The translations under genes were made by a program, and so were the position numbers. Below, one piece after another: positions 1-5,639 of a DNA stretch of 14,179 nucleotides. Below the pieces are notes generated by a model that was not told the origin of the DNA, did not search any database, and saw only the letters and a list, made by a program, of their open reading frames with translations. Source of the DNA: Treponema sp. (GTDB taxonomy: Bacteria > Spirochaetota > Spirochaetia > Treponematales > Breznakiellaceae); the NCBI GenBank assembly GCA_031278025.1, contig JAITLF010000266.1, forward strand, positions 1-14,179, read 5' to 3'. Positions within the stretch are counted from its first letter, which is position 1. Each line of letters starts with the position of its first letter.

Positions 1-242
1 ACCAGTTCCGTTATCCGGCTGGGAACCACGGTCCCCCCGGCAAGGGTGGCCTTACCGGTTTTCTTCACCAGCAGCCCCAGCTTTTGGCGGGTCTCCTCGT
101 TGATGACCAGGGTCCACGCTCCGGTATCGACCAGGGCGTTCACCTTGAGCCGCTTGACCTGGGACTTGGGGATGAACCCGCCCTGCGCATACGCCGCTTC
201 TCTGACATTTACTAAGGTAATCTCCGTTCGTACTTCGCCCAT
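1..242 (-). CDS. Retropepsin-like aspartic protease, downstream copy (C-terminus outside window)
   Basis: Partial gene running off the left edge; 80 residues are visible from the ATG at 242. The catalytic motif VDTGA sits near residue 38, in the context NALVDTGAWTLVINEET, which fits the single-domain, clan AA retropepsin-like proteases that act as homodimers. AAGGAG lies 6 nt before the ATG and overlaps the stop region of the upstream copy, so the two copies, 10 nt apart, should be co-transcribed and translationally coupled. By hand alignment, 66 of 80 residues match the upstream copy. Several differences are Lys here against Glu there. No signal peptide is visible, so it is probably cytoplasmic. 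Substrate unknown. The family call rests on the DTG motif and the paralogue's C-terminal LLG motif. Confidence 0.75.
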   Translation of the reverse strand, partial: MGEVRTEITLVNVREAAYAQGGFIPKSQVKRLKVNALVDTGAWTLVINEETRQKLGLLVKKTGKATLAGGTVVPSRITEL

Positions 243-252
243 AGCGTGCTCC

Positions 253-714
253 TTACTTAATCACATAACGGACATCGGGGCCGTGAGCGCCGACAACTTC
301 CTGCTTCTTGGGGTGAACCATCAGGTCCATCCCTTGCAGGGGGAACGCGCCCAGCAGGACGTCTGCCTCGTCCGGGATGACCGCCGCTTCGCAGACCGTG
401 TGGCGGTTTTTCCAGCGTATCCCCACCGGTTCCGTTATCCGGCAGGGAACCACCGCCCCGCCGGCAACGGTGGCCTCACTGGTTTCCTCTGCCAGCAGCC
501 CCAGCTTTTGGCGGGTCTCCTCGTTGATGACCAGGGTCCACGCCCCGGTATCAACCACGGCGTTCACCGTGAGCCGCTTGACCTGAGACTCCGGAATGAA
601 CCCGCCCTGCGCATAACCCGCTTCTCTGACATTTACTAAGGTAATCTCCGTTCGTACTTCGCCCACATCATTCTCCTTGTCGCTACGTCGTAATTTCTGC
701 TGTGCTTCGTCCAT
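253..714 (-). CDS. Retropepsin-like clan AA aspartic protease, upstream copy
   Basis: Complete small protease of 153 residues from the ATG at 714, or 137 from a GTG at 666. The catalytic VDTGA motif is near residue 55. The second hallmark, a hydrophobic-hydrophobic-Gly (ADVLLGAFPLQGMDLMV), comes near residue 120. One DTG per chain implies dimerisation, as in retroviral proteases. Both starts have AAGGAG exactly 6 nt upstream. The GTG at 666 aligns with the ATG of the downstream copy, so the extra 16 residues may be read-through of a duplicated start region. No signal peptide or membrane segment is seen. Its substrate is unknown. Similar small proteases are found as stand-alone genes in bacteria, but I cannot name a characterised relative. 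Confidence 0.75.
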   Translation of the reverse strand: MDEAQQKLRRSDKENDVGEVRTEITLVNVREAGYAQGGFIPESQVKRLTVNAVVDTGAWTLVINEETRQKLGLLAEETSEATVAGGAVVPCRITEPVGIRWKNRHTVCEAAVIPDEADVLLGAFPLQGMDLMVHPKKQEVVGAHGPDVRYVIK

Positions 715-736
715 AGCATACTCCTTGTTTACGGCT

Positions 737-814
737 TAATCTCCGTTCGTGCTTCGCCTGCATCATGCCCCTTGCCGCTTCTCTGACGTTTATTAAGGTA
801 ATCTCCGTTCGTGC
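737..814 (-). pseudogene. Decayed 5' fragments of the aspartic protease gene
   Basis: Upstream of the intact copy, minus strand 814-774 still encodes RTEITLINVREAA, almost the same as RTEITLVNVREA of both full copies. Immediately after, 766-737 repeats the start region again (GGCGAAGCACGAACGGAGAT) and then breaks off into the ribosome binding site of the gene at 714. Neither fragment contains the DTG catalytic motif. These are remnants of at least two further tandem copies, left by recombination or slippage between the repeated 5' ends. They cannot encode a protease. Confidence 0.6.
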
Positions 815-873
815 GGCGTGCGGCGTGCGGCGGGCGGCGGGCGGCGGGCGGCGTGCGGCGTGCGGCGTGCGGC
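811..873. repeat. 7-bp tandem array, nine units arranged 3+3+3
   Basis: Nine head-to-tail 7-mers without interruption: three GTGCGGC, three GGGCGGC, three GTGCGGC. The array begins inside the decayed protease fragment and lies between the lipoprotein gene and the protease genes, so it would be in the intergenic part of a minus-strand transcript. The period of 7 is not a multiple of 3, so gain or loss of units would shift any reading frame through it. No gene is called here. Confidence 0.9.
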
Positions 874-886
874 GCACTGGCGGGCT

Positions 887-929
887 CCGGGCCGCGGCGG
901 CGTGCCTCGGTGTCCGCCGGGCCGCGGCG
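887..929. repeat. Pair of 13-bp GC-rich direct repeats
   Basis: CCGGGCCGCGGCG occurs at 887-899 and again at 917-929, 30 bp apart, directly behind the stop codon of the lipoprotein gene. Together with the 7-bp array this makes 811-929 an almost pure GC tract. No U-tract accompanies it, so it is not a classical terminator. Confidence 0.6.
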
Positions 930-1595
930 CTAATACTCGTCCGGGGAAAGACCGTCCGGGCCGCCGGCAGGGAGGGGCGCGTCGGGCAGGAGGGAAAGGA
1001 GGCGGCTGCGGTCCAGGGCGGCGGCGAGGTCGGCGGCCATAGCGCGGGTAAAGAACAGGGTGATCAGCAGGGAGGTGTTTTGGCTTTCCCCCGTAACGAG
1101 TTCGTTTTTGGCTTCCCGCTGGGTGATGATAAAGTAGGGGCTGTTCTGCACGAAAGTATACCCCAGTTCGACCGCGGGGCGGCCCCGGGCCGTAATCATG
1201 AGCCGCAGGCTTCCCCATTCCGTGAGGGCCTCCAGGGTTCCGTAGGCCCGGCGCATCTTACTGCGGCGCATGACCGGCAGGTTTTTCGCGGCAAAGTCGC
1301 TTTGGTATTGGGAAATGGCGGCAAGCAGGGCCTCCCGGTTGAGGGTGTTCCAATACTGGCGGTAGGTAACGGTCTGGTAGGGGAACTGGAACTCCACCGA
1401 GTCGGTGCGGGGGTGGTAGGTTACCAGGAGTTCCGTCTGCCGCAGGCGGCTGGAGAACGGCCCCTGGGTTCCGGCAGCGATAGAACCCGCCGATATGGGG
1501 TCGGTGTCGGCGGTCATGTATTCATTCTGGGGAGGGGGTGTTTTGCAGGCCGCCGCCAGAAGCGCAAGAAAGATAACCGGTACGAAACGTTTCAT
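930..1595 (-). CDS. Predicted lipoprotein of unknown function
   Basis: A 221-residue protein. The ATG at 1595 is chosen because AGGAGGT lies just upstream and the sequence then begins with a textbook type II signal peptide: MKRF, a hydrophobic stretch, and the lipobox LLAAAC with Cys17 as the lipidated residue. A reading frame extending 11 codons further upstream would spoil the signal peptide. The mature part shows an early linker rich in Pro, Gly and Ser, then mixed alpha/beta-looking sequence with a Tyr/Gln-rich stretch (FQFPYQTVTYRQYW, residues about 75-88). I recognise no domain. It follows the barrel gene by 73 bp with a terminator between, so it may be expressed at a lower level from the same promoter. 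It is likely periplasmic or surface-anchored. Confidence 0.8.
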   Translation of the reverse strand: MKRFVPVIFLALLAAACKTPPPQNEYMTADTDPISAGSIAAGTQGPFSSRLRQTELLVTYHPRTDSVEFQFPYQTVTYRQYWNTLNREALLAAISQYQSDFAAKNLPVMRRSKMRRAYGTLEALTEWGSLRLMITARGRPAVELGYTFVQNSPYFIITQREAKNELVTGESQNTSLLITLFFTRAMAADLAAALDRSRLLSLLPDAPLPAGGPDGLSPDEY

Positions 1596-1610
1596 GTGGA
1601 TACCTCCTGT

Positions 1611-1645
1611 AAAAAAAGAAAGGGCCATGCGCTGGCATGACCCTT
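1611..1645 (-). terminator. Rho-independent terminator after the outer-membrane protein gene
   Basis: Stem 1620-1645: AAGGG and CATGC pair with GCATG and CCCTT around a 4-nt loop, with one C/A mismatch. On the minus strand it is followed by TTCTTTTTTT. It lies 24 bp behind the barrel gene's stop and its U-tract ends just before the ribosome binding site of the lipoprotein gene, so it may act as a partial terminator that sets the ratio of the two products. Confidence 0.75.
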
Positions 1646-1668
1646 AGAATTACGAAACGTGTCCTTGA

Positions 1669-2838
1669 TTAGAAGGAATACTGCATGCTGAGGGGAATAG
1701 CGACAACAAGGGGGGTCTTGCTACCGTCGTATTCCGTCGGGAGCATGGCCATTACGCCCAGCTTAAGATCGCCGTTGCCCAGGGGGATTCCGGCCCAGAC
1801 GCCGGCGCCCAATTTCAAGCCGCCTTTATTATCAACGGCCTTTCCGTCATTCTTGTCTTCTGTGGTAAACTCAAGCGCCACATCCGCGGCGACGGTAATG
1901 GTTCCCAACTTAAACGCGGGTTCTACAAGGCCGTATATGTCAATGCCTTCCTCAAATTTTGTATTCGACGGATCCTCATAATACTTCATGAGGTAGGCAT
2001 CAGCACGGCCTAAGATGGAGAAATCACCCGCCGTATACTTGGCGCCCACGTTAATGCTGATAGCATCCTGCCACTCATACGTATCCTCGCTCTCATACTT
2101 CAGGGGGATGGTGGCGCCAATATCCAGCGTAAGGTTTTCTACCGCGGTCAGCGCAAACGCAGCCTGGATCTTAGTGGGAGTGCCATACTTAGTACCGGCG
2201 TCCGAACCGTCATTCGGCCCTCTAAGGAGCTGGGCCCGGATAACGCCGATATTGCCAATCGTGTAGCCGGCGCCAATCTGTAAGTTCGCGTAGTCTAAAT
2301 CAAGCTCATTTTTCGCAGAACGAGCATTGAAAACCGCACCTATTGTAAGACCTTCTATCGGCTGTAACAGGATGACGCCGCCCGCGTTAGAAGCAAACCG
2401 TTTAAAAATGTCATCTTCGCCCTTTGCAATTGCGTTAATTCCCGCCGCGGCGAGCATTCCGTTGCTGCTGCCGTTGCCAATCTTGCCGCGAAGCCCGGCG
2501 TCAAAGGCGCCATTGAACTTGCCCCCGCCGATTTTCAGGATGCTTATGGGTTTTACCCACACATATGCGTTATCGCCCCACGTAGCAGTTCCGCTGCCAT
2601 CGTAGCGGACATAGGTCTCGAACCCGATTTTCTCCGCACTCCCGGCAATCCGTCCCTCTATCAGGTTAGTTACAACTTCGGAACCGACCGTCGCATCTCC
2701 CCCGTCAGGGAGGGTAACCTTCAGGGGCGAGAAAACGGACCGTCCCCAACCGCCGACAGTTACGCCGGGGGCCGTCTGCGCGAACAGCGCCGTCCCCATC
2801 AGCGCAAAAACCAAAAGAACAACTATTAATTTTTTCAT
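1669..2838 (-). CDS. Outer-membrane beta-barrel (porin-like) protein
   Basis: A 389-residue exported protein. Residues 1-20 are a signal peptide (MKK, hydrophobic core, ALFA cleavage site before Gln21). The mature part has alternating hydrophobic/polar strands, many Gly, Tyr and Asp turns, and ends in SMQYSF, the terminal aromatic residue typical of barrels recognised by the BAM machinery. Repeated patterns such as LKIGGGKFNG, LQIGAGYTIG and LKLGAGVWAG fit successive barrel strands. TAAGGAGGACCT before the ATG is a strong ribosome binding site. The signal peptide resembles those of treponemal outer-membrane proteins. Its pore specificity cannot be told from sequence. It has its own promoter at 2921-2949 and its own terminator, as expected for an abundant surface protein. 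Confidence 0.8.
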   Translation of the reverse strand: MKKLIVVLLVFALMGTALFAQTAPGVTVGGWGRSVFSPLKVTLPDGGDATVGSEVVTNLIEGRIAGSAEKIGFETYVRYDGSGTATWGDNAYVWVKPISILKIGGGKFNGAFDAGLRGKIGNGSSNGMLAAAGINAIAKGEDDIFKRFASNAGGVILLQPIEGLTIGAVFNARSAKNELDLDYANLQIGAGYTIGNIGVIRAQLLRGPNDGSDAGTKYGTPTKIQAAFALTAVENLTLDIGATIPLKYESEDTYEWQDAISINVGAKYTAGDFSILGRADAYLMKYYEDPSNTKFEEGIDIYGLVEPAFKLGTITVAADVALEFTTEDKNDGKAVDNKGGLKLGAGVWAGIPLGNGDLKLGVMAMLPTEYDGSKTPLVVAIPLSMQYSF

Positions 2839-2863
2839 AGGTCCTCCTTAAACTCAGCATAGG

Positions 2864-2882
2864 GAGCAATCAACGGTTGCTC
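2864..2882 (-). promoter_or_regulatory. 5'UTR hairpin of the outer-membrane protein mRNA
   Basis: GAGCAA pairs perfectly with TTGCTC around a 7-nt loop, between the predicted transcription start (about 2914) and the ribosome binding site. Such hairpins often protect the 5' end of abundant mRNAs or bind small RNAs. Which applies here is not visible. Confidence 0.5.
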
Positions 2883-2920
2883 GTACCCCCACGCTTTTCG
2901 TTTATTAAGATAATACGTCA

Positions 2921-2949
2921 ATCTAAACACGCATGGGGGGATTTGTCAA
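2921..2949 (-). promoter_or_regulatory. Sigma70-type promoter for the outer-membrane protein gene
   Basis: On the minus strand a perfect -35 TTGACA (2949-2944) is followed after exactly 17 bp by TTAGAT (2926-2921), a weaker -10. The predicted start near 2914 gives a leader of about 75 nt. Confidence 0.6.
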
Positions 2950-3005
2950 GCGCTTATCGTCTTTTTACAAAAGATTGACACCCCCCGCGGGCCGCCGCCC
3001 CGCGC

Positions 3006-3147
3006 CCCGCAGGCTCCGCCCGGACCCTCGCGGGGCTCCGCTCCGCACCTCGCGGGGCTCCGCCCCGCCAGGGACCGGGCGGAGCCTGCCGGGGTCCGGG
3101 CGGAGCCCGGCGGGTTCGGGGCGGAGACCTGCGGGTTCGGGGCGGGG
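3006..3147. repeat. GC-rich inverted and tandem repeat block between divergent genes
   Basis: The right half is three head-to-tail 21-bp units, each starting GCGGAG, at 3079-3099, 3100-3120 and 3121-3141. The left half holds the same core in reverse (CTCCGC) with a 14-bp direct repeat CTCGCGGGGCTCCG at 3027-3040 and 3049-3062. GGCTCCGCCCGGACCC at 3012-3027 is a perfect inverted repeat of 3092-3107, so the block can fold into a large hairpin. It separates the divergent barrel and transporter genes. The rest of the 336-bp gap holds only the barrel promoter and leader and, at 3148-3153, TATAGT, a possible -10 for the transporter gene without a visible -35. Confidence 0.8.
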
Positions 3148-3174
3148 TATAGTCTTTGCAGAAGGAGTTTTTTT

Positions 3175-3888
3175 ATGACTACACAACGTTATCGTTATCT
3201 GGATCTGGTTATGGCATTCTTTGTGGCGATTCTCATCACCAGCAACATTGCATCCTCCGCGAAAATCGTGGACCTGGGGTTCTCCCTCTTTGGCGTACGC
3301 TTCGCCTTTGACGGCGGCACCCTCCTCTTCCCCCTTTCCTACGTGTTCGGCGACATCCTCACGGAAGTCTACGGCTTCCGCGCCGCCCGCCGGGTCATCT
3401 GGACCGGCTTCCTGGCCCTGGCCCTGGCCTCCCTCATCTTCCTCCTCCTCCGCGCCCTTCCCGCAGACCAGGCCTGGCAAGCCTACGCCGGTACCGCTGC
3501 CTACGACGCCATCCTGGGCGGCATGAGTTCAGGCGGCATCGCCCTTGCCAGTCTGCTGGGCTACTGGGTAGGGGCATTCTCCAACTCCGCGGTCCTTTCC
3601 CGCATGAAGGTGTTGATGAAGGGCAAACTCCTGTGGGTCAGGACTATCGGCAGCACCCTGGTGGGCGAACTCCTGGACAGCCTGGTTTTCGTCTTTGTCG
3701 CAAGCCTTACCGGCGTCTTTGGCTGGGAACTCTTCCTGAGCCTGGTCCTCACCAATTACCTCTTTAAATGCACCGTCGAAATCATCATGACCCCAGCTAC
3801 CTACCTCGCAGTCAGCAAATTGAAAAAAATTGAAGCCCTGGACCCCTATGACATCGCCATCAGCCTTAACCCCTTTAACCCAGTATAA
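3175..3888 (+). CDS. yhhQ: Queuosine precursor transporter (YhhQ/VUT family)
   Basis: A 237-residue inner-membrane protein of the COG1738 family, which imports 7-deazaguanine precursors (preQ0/preQ1) for queuosine in tRNA. Family signatures visible: FPLSYVFGDILTEVYG at about residues 58-73 and RTIGSTLVGELLDSLVF at about residues 156-172. About six hydrophobic segments are seen. Length is normal for the family. AAGGAG stands 7 nt before the ATG. The upstream region is GC-rich repeat DNA and shows no preQ1 riboswitch. It heads a same-strand run of tRNA-related genes, which supports the assignment. Substrate choice within the family cannot be read from sequence. Confidence 0.9.
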   Translation: MTTQRYRYLDLVMAFFVAILITSNIASSAKIVDLGFSLFGVRFAFDGGTLLFPLSYVFGDILTEVYGFRAARRVIWTGFLALALASLIFLLLRALPADQAWQAYAGTAAYDAILGGMSSGGIALASLLGYWVGAFSNSAVLSRMKVLMKGKLLWVRTIGSTLVGELLDSLVFVFVASLTGVFGWELFLSLVLTNYLFKCTVEIIMTPATYLAVSKLKKIEALDPYDIAISLNPFNPV

Positions 3889-3914
3889 CCCCCCCGCCAA
3901 GCCTCCACCCCGCC

Positions 3915-3967
3915 CCCCGCGGGGCGCTGCCCCGCACCCCGCCGGAGCCGGGCAGCGCCCTGCGGGG
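3915..3967. repeat. 18-bp GC stem-loop between yhhQ and tcdA
   Basis: 3915-3932 pairs with 3950-3967 with a single G-T wobble, including the perfect arms GGGCGCTGCCC and GGGCAGCGCCC; the loop is 17 nt. No T-run follows, so it is not a standard intrinsic terminator, although it could slow transcription from yhhQ before the tcdA promoter. It belongs with the other GC-rich intergenic blocks (its loop and flank contain GCCGGAGCC and GGGCGGAG). Confidence 0.7.
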
Positions 3968-3980
3968 TTCGGGCGGAGAA

Positions 3981-4008
3981 TTGACAGGGGGCTGATATTG
4001 GGTACAAT
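3981..4008 (+). promoter_or_regulatory. Near-consensus sigma70 promoter giving a leaderless tcdA mRNA
   Basis: TTGACA (3981-3986), 16-bp spacer, TACAAT (4003-4008). Only 9 nt separate the -10 from the tcdA ATG at 4018, so transcription should begin at or within about three bases of the start codon. No ribosome binding site is present. Confidence 0.75.
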
Positions 4009-4017
4009 ACCCGGACT

Positions 4018-4845
4018 ATGGCGATAAATCCTTTTTTTCAGAGGCTGGCGCTTATGACGGGTTCTGGTGTTTTAGATGCTCTTGGCAGGACGGAGGTTGT
4101 GATTTTTGGTATGGGTGGTGTAGGAAGCTGGTGTGCCGAGGGGCTGGTGCGGTCCGGGGTGGGTGCGGTTAGACTCGTGGATTCCGACGTGGTTTGCGTT
4201 ACCAACATCAACCGGCAGGTTCAGGCTACTCCTGCCACGGTGGGGCGCCTAAAGGTGGAGGCCCTGCGGGATCGGCTGCTGGAGATAAATCCCCAGTGCC
4301 AGGTTACCGCCGTTGCCGGAGTCTTCTCCTTCGAGACCGCCCGGACATTCGGGATCGAAACCGCGGACTACTGCATCGATGCCATAGATAGTATTACCAA
4401 CAAGCTGGACATGGTCGAATACACGGCGCTTGTCGGAACGGTCCTCTTTTCGTCTATGGGAATGGCCCAAAAACTTGACCCCACCAGGATCAAAATCGCG
4501 GACATTTGGAAGACACGGGGCTGCCCCCTGGCGCGGCTGGTGCGCCAGGGCCTGCGGGAACGGCGCTTCAGCGGGGGCTTTACGACCGTCTACAGTGATG
4601 AGCGCATGCCCGTACACCCGGAGGTGCAGGTTTCCTGCGGCGCCCCGGAGTGTTTGTGCCCCCCCCGAAACGACGACGGAAACGGCGCGCCGGTTGAATG
4701 GTGCGGGTCCAAAAAGGTGATCAACGGCAGCGCCGTAACCGTAACCGCCGCCGCGGGCATGATCCTGGCGAGCCTGGTGATTCGGGATGTGTACGACTGG
4801 GAGACCGCCGAAGAACCCTTCGATGAGGCTGCCCCCCGTGGCTGA
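4018..4845 (+). CDS. tcdA: tRNA threonylcarbamoyladenosine dehydratase (TcdA/CsdL)
   Basis: A 275-residue ThiF/E1-like enzyme. It adenylates and dehydrates t6A at position 37 of ANN-decoding tRNAs to the cyclic ct6A form. Visible: nucleotide-binding loop GMGGVGS (31-37), Asp55 and Asp57 in LVDSDVV, the NINRQ motif (63-67), DYCIDAIDSITNK (about 119-131), SSMGMAQKLDPTRIKIADI and GGFTTVYSDE, all characteristic of TcdA rather than MoeB or ThiF. No Cys-X2-Cys zinc pairs of MoeB type are apparent. The ATG at 4018 is kept because the N-terminal FQRLALMTGSGVLDAL matches the pre-loop helix of the family, although there is no ribosome binding site (see promoter). It overlaps the next gene by 23 nt, so the two are translationally coupled. 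Confidence 0.9.
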   Translation: MAINPFFQRLALMTGSGVLDALGRTEVVIFGMGGVGSWCAEGLVRSGVGAVRLVDSDVVCVTNINRQVQATPATVGRLKVEALRDRLLEINPQCQVTAVAGVFSFETARTFGIETADYCIDAIDSITNKLDMVEYTALVGTVLFSSMGMAQKLDPTRIKIADIWKTRGCPLARLVRQGLRERRFSGGFTTVYSDERMPVHPEVQVSCGAPECLCPPRNDDGNGAPVEWCGSKKVINGSAVTVTAAAGMILASLVIRDVYDWETAEEPFDEAAPRG

Positions 4846-5584
4846 CCGATTTCTGCGCAGGGCCGGGGCAAGCGCGGTGATATGGAAACTTACCGCCAAA
4901 GCTGTCCTGGAACGGAACCTCATCACGCCGGGGGATCGCATCCTCGTCGCCGCTTCGGGCGGCAAAGACTCCACCGTCATGGCATGGGCCCTGTCTGCCC
5001 TGCGGCCCGCCGTCCGGGGGGAGTACGCACTGGCGGCCCTGCACATTTCCAGCGATTTCTGCGCCTGCTGTAAGAAGCCCGCCCTTGCCGGGCGCCTGGC
5101 CGAATGGGGCGTTCCCTTTCAGGACCTGTTCGTACCCATCATTGGCCGGCTTAAAGAAGGAAAAAAGATGAACTGTTACTGGTGTTCAACCCAGCGGCGG
5201 ACGGAAATACTGCGGTACGCCGTCGAAAAGGGGTTTAACAAAATAGCCCTGGGGCATCATCTGGACGACATCATCGAAACCTTCTTTATGAACATGACCG
5301 CTGCGGGTAAGCTGGCCGCCATGCCTATGCTCCTCAAATACCGGAGATACCCCGTCAGCCTCATCAGGCCCCTGGCCTATGCGGAGGAACGGCAGATCGT
5401 CGCCTGCGCCGCCGAAAAGGACATACTCACGGCGGCCTGTACGTGCCCTTACGGGATCAATTCCGGGCGCCGGGACATGCGCAAGCGCATTGCCGGCTTC
5501 ACCGGCGGTTCCGGCGCGATAAAGCGGCGCATCCTCAAAGCCCTGTCGTCGGGGGAACGGGACTTCCTCATCGAGGATGAATAG
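4823..5584 (+). CDS. ttcA: TtcA-family tRNA 2-thiolation protein (PP-loop ATPase)
   Basis: A 253-residue member of the TtcA/TtuA group. The PP-loop SGGKDS at residues 45-50 binds ATP. The NCYWCSTQRR motif supplies the Cys-X2-Cys and TCPYG a third Cys for the [4Fe-4S] cluster that family members use to deliver sulfur. GLGHHLDD-like sequence (ALGHHLDDIIETFFMN) follows. In the TtcA reaction, cytidine 32 of tRNA becomes 2-thiocytidine. There is an additional CACC motif near residue 77. The ATG at 4823 overlaps tcdA; a GTG at 4838 with GAGG 9 nt upstream is an equally good start. TtcA is the likely activity; a U54-type thiolase cannot be excluded from motifs alone. Confidence 0.85.
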   Translation: MRLPPVADRFLRRAGASAVIWKLTAKAVLERNLITPGDRILVAASGGKDSTVMAWALSALRPAVRGEYALAALHISSDFCACCKKPALAGRLAEWGVPFQDLFVPIIGRLKEGKKMNCYWCSTQRRTEILRYAVEKGFNKIALGHHLDDIIETFFMNMTAAGKLAAMPMLLKYRRYPVSLIRPLAYAEERQIVACAAEKDILTAACTCPYGINSGRRDMRKRIAGFTGGSGAIKRRILKALSSGERDFLIEDE

Positions 5585-5639
5585 ATGAAGGTGGAAACGG
5601 ACGGGTTCCCTTCAAAACAATGATTTTACCGTGAAAGTG

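Noticed and set aside
765..1640. 291-codon open frame on the plus strand through the lipoprotein gene
   Set aside because: Starts within the protease remnants and the 7-bp array, and runs antisense to a gene with a clear signal peptide and ribosome binding site.
3148..3174. preQ1 riboswitch expected before a queuosine precursor transporter
   Set aside because: Only about 26 bp separate the repeat block from the ATG, and the aptamer's conserved A-rich tail and hairpin are absent.
2965..3480. 171-codon minus-strand frame across the GC-rich repeat and yhhQ start
   Set aside because: Its tail is translated repeat (PEPAGLRPEPAG) and the rest is antisense to the transporter gene.
5585..5623. 12-codon mini frame between ttcA and the Aat-like gene
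   Set aside because: Too short, with no ribosome binding site and no resemblance to a leader peptide.
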